DNA of 64,000 nucleotides, from NCBI GenBank assembly GCA_034336665.1, contig CM067585.1, positions 52,501 to 116,500 of the forward strand, in the 5' to 3' direction. The position numbers were made by a program, and so were the translations under genes. Every line of letters starts with the position of its first letter. Within the stretch, counting starts at the first letter, position 1. Below the pieces are notes generated by a model. The model worked only from the letters and a program-made list of their open reading frames with translations, had not been told where the DNA came from and made no database searches. Below, piece by piece: positions 1 to 12,715 of this stretch. Source of the DNA: Luscinia megarhynchos (taxonomy: Eukaryota; Chordata; Aves; Passeriformes; Turdidae).

Positions 1-3000
1 CCACGGGTGCGCCGGCCATTGCGGCACACCCAGAGGCACCCGCAGACACTTCTGCACGCCCTCCCACGGGTGGGCCGACCGTTGCTGCACACCCAGAGGC
101 ACACGCACACACTTCTGCACGCCCAAACACGGGTTGGCCGGCCGTTGCGGCAGATCAAATGGCAACTACAGACACTTCTGCACGCCCACCCACGAGTGGG
201 AGGGCCATTGCGGCACACCCAGGACAAAACCCAGACACTTCTGCACGGCCATCCACGGGAGGGCCGGCCGTTGCGGCACACCCAGGGGCAACTACAGACA
301 CTTAAGCACGCCCACCCACGGATGCGCCGGCTGTAGCGGCACACCCAGAGGCACCCGCAGACACTTCGGCACGCCCACCCAGGGGTCGGCCGGCCAATGC
401 TGCACACACAGAGGAATGAGCAGACACTTCTGCACGCCCACCCACGGGTTGGCCGGCTGTTGCGGCTCACCCAAAAGCAACACCAGACACTTCTGCACGG
501 CCATTCACGGGTGGGCCGGCCAGTGCTGCACACCCAGGGGCAACCCCAGACACTTCTGCACGCCCACCCACGGGTGGGCCAACCATTGCTGCACACCCAG
601 GGACAACCCCAGACACTACTGCACGCCCACCCACGGGTGGGACGGCCGTTCCTGCACACCCAGAGGCACACGCAGACACTTCTACACGCCCAGCCACGGG
701 TGGGCCGGCCGTTGCTCCACACCCAGAGGCAGCCGCAGACACTTCTGCACGCCCACCCACGGGTGGGCTGGCCATTGCGGCACACCCAATGCAACTACAG
801 ACACTTCTGCACGCCCACCCACGGCTGGGACGGCCATTGCTGCACACCCAGGGGCAACCCAAGACACTTCTGCACGGCCACCCACGAGTGGGCCGGCCGT
901 TGCGGCACACCCAGGGGCAAATACAGACACTTCTGCACGGCCACCCACGGGTGGGCCGGCCGGTGCTGCACACCCACAGGCAACCCCAGACACTTCTGCA
1001 CGCCCACCCACGGGTGATCCAGCCGTTGCTGCACACCCAGAGGCACCCGCAAACACTTCTGCACGCCCACCCACGGGTGGGGCGGCCATTGCTGCGCACC
1101 CAGAGGCACCCGCAGACATTTCTGCACGCCCACCCCCGGGTGGGCCGGCCATTGCTGCACATTCAGAGGCACCCGCAGACACGTCTGCACGCCCACCCAC
1201 TTGTGGGCCGACCATTGCTACGCACTAAGATTCAACCCCAGACACTTCTTCACGCCCACCCACGGGTGGGCCGGCCATTGTTACGCACTAAGAGTCAACC
1301 ACAGACACTTCTGCACGCCCACCCACGGGTGGGACGGCCGTTGAGGCACACCCAGACCAACTACAGACACTTCTGCACCCCCACACACGGGTGGGCCGGC
1401 CGTTGCGGCACACCCAGGGGCAATTATAGACACTTCTGCACGCCCACCCACGGGTGGGACGGCCGTTGCAGCACAACCAGGGGCAATTACAGACACTTCT
1501 GTACGCCCTCCCACGGATGGGCCGGCCACTGCGGCACACAAAGGGGCAAACCCAGACTCTTCTGCACGCCCTCCCACGGGTGAGCTGGCCGTTCCTGCAC
1601 ACCCAGAGGCACCCGCAGACACTTCTGCACGGCCACCCACGGGTGGGCCGGCCGTTGCGGCACACCCAGAACAACTACAGACACTTCTGCACGCCCACCC
1701 ACGGGTGGGCCGGCCGTTGCTGCACACCCAGAGGCACACGCAGACACTTCTCCACCCCCACACACGGGTGGGCGGGCCATTGCTGCGCAGGCAGGGTCAA
1801 ACCCAGACACTTCTGCACGCCCACCCACGGGTGGGCCGGCCGTTGCTCTACACCCAGAGGCACCTGCAGACACTTGTGCACGCCCACCCACGGGTGGGCC
1901 GGCCGTTGCGGCACACTCAGTGGAAATCCCAGACACTTCTGCACGCCAACCCACGGGTGGGCCGGCCGTTGCGGCACACCCAGAGGCACCCGCAGACACT
2001 TCTGCACACGCACCCACGGGTGCGCCGGCCGTTACGGCACACCCAGACCCAAGCCCAGACACTTCTGCACGCCCTCCCACGGGTGGGCCGGCCATTGCTG
2101 CACACCCAGACGCACACGCAGACACTTCTGCACGCCCACCCACGGGTGGGCTGGCCATTGCGGCACACTCAGGGGCAACCCCAGGCACTTCTGCACGGCC
2201 ACCCACGGGTCGGCCGGCCGTTGCGGCACACCCAGGGGCAACCCCAGACACTTCTGCACGCCCACCCACGGGTGGGCCTGCTATTGCTGCACACCCAGAG
2301 GCACCCGCAGACACTTCTGCACGCCCACCCACGGGTGGGCTGGCCATTGCAGCACACTCAGGGGCAACTCCAGACACTTCTGCACGTCCACCCACGGGTG
2401 GGCCGGCAGTTGCGGCACATTCAGAGGCACCCGCAGACACGTCTGCACGCCCACCCACGGGTGGGCCGGCCGTTGCGGCACACCCAGAGGCACCCGCAGA
2501 CACTTCTGCACGCGCACCCACGGGTGGGACGGCCGTTGCTGCTCACCCAGAGGCACACGCAGACACTTGTGCACGCCCACCCACGGGTGGGCCGGCCGTT
2601 GCGGCACACTCAGTGGAAATCCCAGACACTTCTTCACGCCCACCCACGGGTGAGCCGGCCATTGCGGTACACCCAGAGGCAAGCCCAGACACTTCTGCAC
2701 GCCCTCCCACGGGTGGGCCGGCCGTTGCGGCACACCCAGAGGCAAACCCAGGCACTTCTCCACGCCGACCCACGGGTGGGACGGCAGTTGAGGCAAATCC
2801 AGGGGCAACTACAGACACTTCTGCACGCCCACCCACGGGTGCGCCGGCCGTTGCGGCACACCCAGAGGCACCCGCAGACACTTCTGCACGCCCACCCACG
2901 GGTGGGCCGGCCATTGTGGCACACCCAGAGGCACCCACAGACACTTCTGCACGCCCACCCACGGGTGCGCCGGCCGTTGCTGCACACCCAGAGGCACCCG

Positions 3001-6000
3001 CAGACACTTCTGCACGCCCACCCACGGGTGGGCCGGCCATTGCTGCACACCCAGAGGCACCCGCAGACACTTCTGCACGCCCATCCACGGTTCGGCCGGC
3101 CGTTGCTGCACACCCAGAGGCATCCGCAGACACTTCTGCACGCTCACCCACGGGTGGGACGGCCGTTGCTGCAGACCCAGAGGCACCCGCAGACACTTCT
3201 ACACCCCCACACACGGGTGGGCCAGCCGTTGCGACACACCGAAAGGCAACTACAGACGCTTCTGCACGCCCACCCATGGGTGGGCCGGCAGTTGCGGCAC
3301 ACCCAGGGGCAAAGCCAGGCACTTGTGCACGCTCACCCACGGGTGGGACGGCCATTGCTGCGCAGGCAGAATCAAACCCAGACACTTCTGCACGCCGACC
3401 CACGGGTGGGCCGGCTGTTGCCGCACACCCAGGGGCTCCCGCAGACACTTCTGCACGCGCACCCACGGGTGGGCCGGCCGTTACGGCACACCCAGACTTA
3501 AGCCCAGACACTTCTGCACGCCCACACACGGGTGGGACGGCCGTTGCCGCACACCCAGGGGCAATTAAAGACACTTCTGCACGCCCACCCACGGGTGCAC
3601 CGGCCCTTGCGACACACCCAGGGGCACCCGCAGACACTTCTGCACGCCCACCCACGGGGGCGCCGAACATTGCTGCACATTCAGAGGCACATGCAGACAC
3701 TTCTGCACGCCCACCCACGGGAGGGCCGGCCGTTGCGTCACACCCAGGGGCAATTACAGACACTTCTGCACGCCCATCGACGGGTGGGCCGGCAGTTGCG
3801 GCAACCCAGAGGCACCCGCAGACACTTCTGCACGCCCACCCACGGGTGGGCCGGCCGTTGCGGCACACCCAATTACAACTACAGACACTTCTGCACGCCC
3901 ACCCACGGGTGGGACGGCCACTGCGGCACCCCCAGGGGCAACCCCAGACACTTCTGCTCGGCCACCCACGGGTGGGCCGGCCGTTGCGGCACACCCTAGG
4001 GCTACCCCAGACACTTCTGCACGCCCACCCACGGGTGGACCGGCCATTGCTGCACACCCAGACGCACCCGCAGACACTTCTGCACGGCCACCCACGGGAG
4101 GGCCGGCCGTTGCGGCACACAAAGGGGCAACTACTAACACTTCTGCACGCCCACCCACGGGTGGGCCGGCCGTTGCGGAACAACCAGGGGCAACCCCAGA
4201 CACTTCTGTACGCCCTCCCACGGGTGGGCCGACCATTGCGAAACACACAGGGGCAACCCCAGACTCTTCTGCACGCCCTCCCACGGGTGGGCCGGCCGTT
4301 GCGGCACACTCAGAGGCACCCGCAGATACTTTTGCACGCCCACCCACGGGTGGACCTGCTATTGCTGCACACCCAGAGGCTCCCGCAGACACTTCTGCAC
4401 GCCCACCCACGGGTGGGCTGGCCATTGCTGCACATTCAGGGGCAATCCCAGACTCTTCTGCACGCCCAACCACGGGTGATCCGGCCGTTGCTGCACACCC
4501 AGAGGAATTTGCAGACACTTCTGCTCGCTCACCCATGGGTGGGCCGGCCGTTGCGGCACACGCTGGGGCAACTCCAGACACTTGTGCACGCCCACCCACG
4601 GGTGGGCCGGCCATTGCTGCACATTCAGAGGCACCCGCTGACACGTCTGCACGCCCACCCAAGGGTGGGCCGGCAGTTGCGGCACACCCAGAGGCACCCA
4701 CAGACACATCTGCACGCCCACCCACGGGTGGGCCGGCCTTTGCGGCACACACAATGGCAACTACAGACACTTCTGCACGCCCACCCACGGGTGGGACGGC
4801 CATTGCGGCACCCCCCGGGGCAACCCCAGACACTTCTGCACGGCCACCCACGGGTGGGCCGGCCGTTGCGGCACCCCAGGGCAACCCCAGACACTTCTGC
4901 ACGGCCACCCACGGGTGGGCCGGCCGTTGCGGCACACCCAGGGGCAATTACGGACACTTCTGCACGTTCACCCACGAGTGGGCCAACCGTTGCGGCACAC
5001 CCAGGGGCTACCCCAGACACTTCTGCACGCCCACCCACGGGTGGGCCGGCCATTGCTGCACACCCAGACGCACCCGCAGACACTTGTGCACGCCCACCCA
5101 CGGGTGGGCCGGACATAGCTGCACACCCAGAGGCACCCGAAGACACTTCTGCACGCCCACCCACGGGTGGGCCGGACATTGCTGCACACCCAGAGGCACC
5201 CGCAGACACTTCTGCACGCCCACCCACGGGAGGGCCGGACGTTGCGGCACACCCAGAGCAACTACAGACACTTCTCCAGCCCTACACACGGGTGGGCCGG
5301 CCGTTGCTCCACACCCAGAGGCACCCGCAGACACTTGTGCACGCCCACCCACGGGTGGGCCGGCCGTTGCCGCACACCCAGAGGCACCCGCAGACACTTC
5401 TGCACGCGCACCCACGGGTGGGCCGGCGGTTACGGCACACCCAAACCCAAGTCCACACACTTGTGCACGCCCACCCACGGGTGGGACGGCCACTGCGGCA
5501 CCCCCAGGGGCAACCCCAGACACTTCTGCACGGCCACCCACGGGTGGGCCGTCCGTTGCGGCACACCCAGGGGATACCCCAGACACTTCTGCACGCCCAC
5601 CCACGGGTGGGCCGGCCGTTGCGGCACACCCAGGGGCAACCCCAGACACTTCTGCACGCCCACCCACGGGTGGGCCGTCCATTGCTGCACACCCAGAGGC
5701 ACTCGCAGACACTTCTGCACGCCCACCCACGGGTGGGCCGGCCATTGCTGCACACCCAGAGGCACCCGCAGACACTTCTGCACGCCCATCCACGGGTGAT
5801 CCGGCCGTTGCTGCACACCCAGAGGAATTTGCAGACACTTCTGCTCGCTCACCCATGGGTGGGCCCGCCGTTGCGACACACGCAGGGGCAACTCCAGACA
5901 CTTGTGCACGCCCACCCACGGGTGGGCCGGCCATTGCTGCACATTCAGAGGCACCAGCTGACACGCCTGCACGCCCACCCACGGGTGGGCCGGCCGTTGC

Positions 6001-9000
6001 TCACACGCAGAGGCACCCGCAGACACATCTGCACGCCCACCCACGGGTGGGCCGGCCGTTGCGGCACACCCAATGGCAACTACAGACACTTCTGCACGCC
6101 CACCCACGGGTGGGCCGTCCATTGCTGCACACCCAGAAGCACCCGCAGACACTTCTGCACGCCCACCCACGGGTGGGCCGGCCATTGCGGCACACCCAGA
6201 GGCACCCGCAGACACTTCTGCACGCCCAACCACGGGCGGGCCGGACATTGCGGCACACCCAGGGGCAACCTCAGACACTTCTGCACGCCCACCCACGGGT
6301 GGACGGCTATTGCTGAACACCCAGAGGCACCATCAGACACTTGTGCACGGCCACCCACGGGTGGGACGGCCGTTGCAGCACACCCAGGGGCAACCCCAGA
6401 CACTTGTGCACGCCCACCCACGGGGGTGCAGGCCGTTGCTGCACACCCAGGGGCAAACCCAGACAATTCTGCACGGCCACCCACGGGTGGGCCGGCAGTT
6501 GCGGCACACCCAGAGGCACCCGCAAACACTTCTGCACGCCCTCCCACGGGTGGGCCGGCCGTTGCGGCACACCCAGAGGCAAACCCAGACACTTCTGCAC
6601 GCCCACCCACGGGTGGGCCGGCCGTTGCCGCACACCCAGGGGCAACACTAGACACTTCTGCACGCCCACCCACGGGTGGGCCGTCCATTGCTGCACACCC
6701 AGAGGCACCCGCAGACACTTCTGCACGCCCACATACGGGTGGGCCGTCCATTGCTGCACACCCAGAGGCACCCGCAGACATTCTGCACGCCAACCCACGG
6801 GTGGGCCGGCCATTGCTGCACACCCAGACGCACCCGCAGACACTTCTGCACGCCCATCCACGGGTGGGCCGAACATTGCTGCACACCCAGAGGCACCCGC
6901 AGACACTTGTGCACGCCCACCCACGGGTGGGCAGGCCGTTGCGGCACACACAGTGGAAAACCCAGACACTTCTGCACGCCAACCCACGGGTGATCCGGCC
7001 GTAGCTGCACACCCAGAGGAATTTGCAGACACTTCTGCACGCCCACCCACGGGTGGGCCGGACATTGCTGCACACCCAGGGGCAAACCCAGACACTTCTG
7101 CACGCCCACCCACGGGTGGACGGCTATTGCTGAACATCCAGAGGCACCAGCAGACACTTCTGCACGGCCACCCACGGGTGGGCCGTCCGTTGTGGCACAC
7201 CCAGGGGACACCCCAGACACTTCTGCACGCCCACCCACGGGTGGGCCTGCTATTGCTGCACACCCAGAGGCACTCGCAGACACTTCTGCACGCCCACCCA
7301 AGCGTGGGCCGGCCATTGCAGCACACTCATGGGCAATCCCAGACTCTTCTGCACGCCCACCCACGGGTGGGCCGGCCATTGCCGCACACCCAGAGGCACC
7401 CGCAGACACTTCTGCACGCCCACCCACGGGAGGGCCGGCCGTTGCGGCACACCCAGGGGCACACGCAGACACTTCTGCACGCCCACCCACGGGTGGGCCG
7501 GCCGTTGCGGCACACCCAATTACAACTACAGACACTTCTGCACGCCCACCCACGGGTGGGACGGCCACTGCGGCACCCCCAGGGGCACCCGCAGACACTT
7601 CTGCACGCCCACCCACGGGTGGGCCGGCCGTTGCGGCACACCCAGGGGCAACACTAGACACTTCTGCACGGCCACCCACGGGTGGGCCGGCCGTTGCGGC
7701 ACACCCAGGGGCAACCCCAGACACTTCTGCACGCCCACCCACGGGTGGGGCGTCCATTGCTGCACACCCAGAGGCACCCGCAGACACTTCTGCACGCCCA
7801 CCCACGGGTGGGCCGGCCGTGCTGCACACCCCCAGGCAACACCAGACACTTCTGCACGCCCATCCACGGGTGATCCGGCCGTTGCTGCACACCCAGAGGA
7901 ATTTGCAGACACTTCTGCTCGCTCACCCATGGGTGGGCGGCCGTTCGCGATACGCGGGGGCAACTCAGACACTTGCACGCCCACGGGTGGGCAATGCTGC
8001 ACATTCAGAGGCACCGCTGACGCCTGCAGCCCACCCACGGGTGGGCCGGCCGTTGCTCACACGCAGAGGCACCCGCAGACACTTCTGCAAGCCCACCCAC
8101 GGGTGGGCCGGCCGTTGCGGCACACCCAATGACAACTACAGACACTTCTGCACGCCCACCCACGGGTGGGCCGTCCATTGCTGCACACCCAGAAGCACCC
8201 GCAGACACTTCTGCACGCCCACCCACGGGTGGGCCGGCCATTGCGGCACACACAGAAGCACCCGCAGACACTTCTGCACGCCCACCCACGGGCGGGCCGG
8301 CCATTCCTACACACCCAGACGCACCCGCAGACACTTGTGCACGCCCACCCACGGGTGGGCCGGACATAGCTGCACACCCAGAGGCACCCAAAGACACTTC
8401 TGCACGCCCACCCACGGGTGGGCCGGACATTGCTGCACACCCAGAGTCACCCGCAGACACTTATGCACGCCCACCCACGGGTGGGCCGGCCGGTGCAGCA
8501 CAACCAGGGGCAGCCCCAGACACTTCTGCACGCCCTCCCACGGGTGGGCCAGCAGTTGCGGCACACCCAGAGGCACCCGCAGACACTTCTGCACGCCCAC
8601 CCATGAGTGGGCCGGCCGTTGCGGCACACCCAGGGGCAAACCCAGACAATTCTGCACGCCCACCCACCGGTGGACCGGCAGTTGCGGCACACCCAGAACA
8701 ACTACAGACATTTCTGCACGCCCACCCACGGGTGGGCCGGCCGTGTCTGCACACCCAGAGGCACCCGCAGACACTTCTACACCCCCACACACGGGTGGGC
8801 CGGCCGTTGCGGCACACTCAGTGGAAAACCCAGACACTTCTGCACGCCAACCCACGGGTGGGCCGGCCATTGCGGCACACCCAGAGGCACCCGCAAACAC
8901 TTCTGCACGCCCTCCCACGGGTGGGCCGGCCGTTGCGGCACACCCAGAGGCAAACCCAGACACTTCTGCACGCCCACCCACGGGTGGGCCGGCCGATGCT

Positions 9001-11046
9001 GCACACCCAGAGGCACCACGTAGACACTTCTGCACGCCCACCCACGGGTGGGCCGGCCGTTGCGGCACACCCAGGGGCAAACCCAGACACTTCTGCACGC
9101 CCACCCACGGGTGGGCCGGCCATTGCTGCACACCCAGAGGCACCCGCAGACACTTCTGCACGCCCACCCACGGGTGGGCCGGCCACTGCTGCACATTCAG
9201 AGGCACCCGCAGACACTTCTGCACGCCCACCCACGGGTGGGCCGGCCGTTGCAGCACACCCAGGGGCAAACCCAGACACTTCTGCACGCCCACCCACGGG
9301 TGGACGGCTATTGCTGCACACCCAGAGGCACCAGCAGACACTTGTGCACGCCCAACCACGGGTGGGCCGGCCGTTGCGACACACCCAGGGGCAACCCCAG
9401 ACACTTCTGCACGCCCACCCACGAATGGGTTGGCCGTTGCGGCACACCCAGAGCTAAGCCCAGACACTTCTGCACGCCCACCCACGGGTGGGCCGGCCGT
9501 TGCGGCACACCCAGAGGCACCCGCAGACACTTCTGCACGCCGATCCACGGTTGGGCCGGCCGTTGCTGCACACCCACAGGCAACACCAGACACTTCTGCT
9601 CGCTCACCCACGGGTTGGCCGGCCATTGCTGCACATTCAGAGGCACCCGCAGACACTTATGCACGCCCACCCACGGGTGGGCCGGCAGTTGCGGCACATC
9701 CAGAGGCACACGCCGACACTTCTGCACGCCCACCCACGGGTGGGACGGCCATTGCGGCACCCCCAGGGGCAACACCAGACACTTCTGCACGGCCACCCAC
9801 GGGTGGGCCTGCTATTGCTGCACACCCAGAGGCACCCGCAGACGCTTCTGCACGCCCACCCACGGGTGGGCCGGCCATTGCTGCACACCCAGACGCACAC
9901 GCAGACACTTCTGCACGCCCACCCACGGGTGGGCCGGCCGTTGCGGCACACCCAGGGGCAACCCCAGACACTTCTGCACGCCGACCCACGGGTGTGCCGG
10001 CCATTGCGGCACACCCAGAGGCAAACCCAGACACTTCTGCACGCGCACCCACGGGTGGGCCGGTCGTTACGGCACACCCAGAGCCAAGCCCAGACACTTC
10101 TGCACGCCCACCCAGGGGTTGGGACGGCAGTTGCGGCAAACCCAGGAGAACATACAGACACTTCTGCACGCCCATCCACGGGTGATCCGGCCGTAGCTGC
10201 ACACCCAGAGGAATTTGCACACACTTCTGCTCGCTGACCCACGGGTGGGCCGGCCGTTGCGGCACACGCAGGGGCAACTCCAGACACTTGTGCACGCCCA
10301 CCCACGGATGGGCCGGCCACTGCTGCACATTCAGAGGCACCCGCAGACACTTCTGCACGCCCACCCACGGGTGGGCCGGCCATTGCGGCACACCCAGAGG
10401 CACCCACAGACACTTTTGCACGCCCACCCACGGGTAAGCCGTCCATTGCGGCACGCCCAGAGGCACCCGCAGGCACTTCTGCACGCCCACCCACGGGTGG
10501 GCCGGCCGTTGCGGCACACGCAGGGGCAAACCCAGACACTTCTGCACGCCCACCCACGGGTGGACGGCTATTGCTCCACACACCCAGAGGCACCAGCAGA
10601 CACTTGTGCAAGCCCACCCACGGGTGGGACGGCCGTTGCAGCACACCCAGGGGCAATTACAGACACCTCTGCACGCCCACCCACGGGAGGGCCGTCTATT
10701 GCTGCACACCCAGAGGCACCCGCAGACACTTTTGCACGTCCACCCACGGGTGGGCCGGCCATTGCTGCACAACAAGAGACACCCGCAGACACTTCTGCAC
10801 GCCCACCCACGGGTGGGCCGGCCTTTGCTGCACACCCAGAGGCACCCGAAGACACTTCTGCACGCCCACCCATGGGTGTGCCGGCCATTGCTGCACACCC
10901 AGAGACACCCGCAGACACTTCTGCACGGCCACCCACGGGTGGGCCCGCCATTCCTGCACAGCCAGGGGCATCCGCAGACACTTCTGCACGCCCACCCACG
11001 GGTGGGCCGGCCGTTGCGGCACACCCAGGGGCAACACCAGACACTT
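1..11046. repeat. 63-bp minisatellite array (about 175 tandem units)
   Basis: A single GC- and CpG-rich unit repeats every 63 bp from the first base to about 11,046, where it stops in mid-unit. The left edge is outside the window, so the true length is unknown. A typical unit reads as a CACCCAGAGGCACCCGCAGA block, then CACTTCTGCACGCC, then CACCCACGGGTGGGCCGGCC, then GTTGCGGCA. Units differ at recurrent positions (AGAGGCACCC, AGGGGCAACC or AATTACAACT after the ACACCC motif; GTTGCGG or ATTGCTG before GCACAC). Each unit holds the inverted repeat GCCCACCC-AC-GGGTGGGC. Because 63 is a multiple of three and the consensus has no stop codon in any frame, very long ORFs (up to 1,694 codons at 1,920-7,004) appear on both strands. 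Small indels move these ORFs between reading frames, so I treat the array as non-coding satellite DNA. Confidence 0.97.
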
Positions 11047-12085
11047 TGCTCAGCTCTGTCCTTGGGACCGAATGTGGCAAACCTGAGAGACTGATGGAAT
11101 TAAAACAAATGATTGATTTAAATGAACACTGGTGAGCCCCTCCCCAGAACTGTACCCTGCCCTGCTCAGGAGCTGGAACTGCTGTTGCAGGGCACAACGT
11201 CAGAAGGAGCACTGCAGCCGTGATATTAAAGCCAGCAAAAACAATGACTAAAGAAAAAAGATCCTTACCTGGTCCAATGTCCCAATCTCTGGCTCATCCT
11301 CACGGGGGCACCCTGCTCCAGGAAGGAATCTCCACACAGCCCGTGAGACCTAGGCTAGGACGCTGCCCTACCAGCAGAAGACAAGGGTCAGTGACATACT
11401 CTGTCCTCAGAGTGGTTTGCCAAAACATCCATCAATAATAAGGACAGCTTGTGCCTAGGCTTGCAATAGACTTTCGTACGTTATTTCTTCAAAGTCTGTG
11501 TTTTAAAATATTTTGATATTAGAAGTGTTTCAACCACATTTTTACCATGAGTTCTGCACCCTGCCATGCTCCAAGCCCAAAGGAATAACTGGATATCCTC
11601 ACACTCACCCAGCCTGAGGCAGCTCTCGTGTAGGAAGAGTAGTTACAAAAGCATCCCAATTAAAATTTCATTTATTTCTAAATATCTTCATTGAAATTAT
11701 TTTTATTGTTGTTTGCAGTATAATGTATGCTTTATTAATGTATTAATTATCATCAATAAAGTATACAAATATATTATGCTGAAACATAGTTTGTAAATTC
11801 TGAAAGAAGCTGGCCATTAGGTAATGCTGAACAGTCAGCATTCACCTGGATAAAAAATCCATGAGCAGAGCTGAAGCTTGTTTTCATTGGCAGCTGTATT
11901 TTCCTACAAGTTGTGTTATCATACCTACGTAGCACACACAAAGATCTCACCCCGATTATAAACATTCATGTACTCCCTCCCGCCCCTCCTTGTGCTGCTA
12001 CAAAGATGGAAACTGCTAATGGAAGGTTTCAGAAATACAAACCAGCACCAACTGTATTTTTCACTAGGTATGAATTTAGGACGAG
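11047..12085. other. Non-repetitive AT-rich flank right of the array, no gene seen
   Basis: The minisatellite ends abruptly inside a unit and ordinary AT-richer sequence follows. No recognisable exon, RNA gene or transposon tail was found. A GTGAGC donor-like site at 11,131 follows a short open stretch that continues one array frame. Around 11,700-11,770 there are several TTATTAAT/AATAAA words, which are expected in AT-rich DNA and are not evidence of a gene. Confidence 0.5.
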
Positions 12086-12715
12086 CATAAAACAGGAACT
12101 GAAAAAACCCCAAAAAACTCCTCAAAACAAACCAGAAAAAGGCCAAAAACAAACAAACAAAAAAGAAACCACACAAACCTGCCCAAAAAACCCAAAAACT
12201 TTCAAATTTCCCCTTACAAAAATACCAAACCACACAGAAATTCCTGCAAAAAATCACAAACCCCTAAAAATCCCCCAAACCTCCCCAATCCCCACAAAAA
12301 ACCTAAAAATCAAAAAAACATCCCCCAAAAACTTTTAAAAAACCCCTAACAAATATCTTAAGAAAAAAAACCTTCAAAGCCCCCCAAAAAACCTAAAAAA
12401 TAACCCAAAAAAGCCCCAAAATTCCACTTTAAGACTCCTCGAAACTCCTTTAAAAATCCAAAAACGCCTCTTTAAAATCCCCTAAAAAAACCCTAAAAAA
12501 TCCCCAAAAACCCTTTAAAATTCACTAAAAAAACTTTCTAAAATCCAAAAAAAATCCCAAAATTACTCCAAATTACTGCTTTTAAAACCCCTAACCCCCC
12601 CCCCCAAAAAATAACCCCAAAATTCCCCCAATAAAATCTAAAAAACTCTTTAAAAATTATTTCAAAATCCCCCTAAACACCCCAAGATCCCCCAAATTTC
12701 CCCAAACTCACCGAG
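12086..12715. repeat. A/C-only low-complexity tract
   Basis: For about 630 bp the plus strand is nearly all A and C, built from words such as CCCCAAAAA, AAAAACCC and TTTAAAA, with very few G. The minus strand therefore carries repeated TTTTGGGG-like runs, including a run of ten C near 12,595. The words resemble those of the ~320-bp satellite at 13,620-14,600, so this may be a decayed relative of it. Lysine/proline-rich ORFs here (e.g. 11,913-12,338) are composition artefacts. Confidence 0.75.

Noticed and set aside
1920..7004. 1,694-codon ORF as a giant repeat protein
   Set aside because: The frame switches between different repeat peptides wherever a 1- or 2-base indel occurs (e.g. near 3,805), and equally long ORFs exist in other frames and on the other strand. 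This is a consequence of a stop-free 63-bp unit.
1..11046. CRISPR array
   Set aside because: Units are contiguous with no unique spacers, and the surrounding genes are vertebrate.
11913..12338. Lysine/proline-rich 141-codon ORF
   Set aside because: It lies in the A/C-only tract and reflects codons made of A and C only.
1..12715. Telomere or subtelomere proper
   Set aside because: No TTAGGG or CCCTAA tandem repeats are present. The A/C tract is not a vertebrate telomere sequence.
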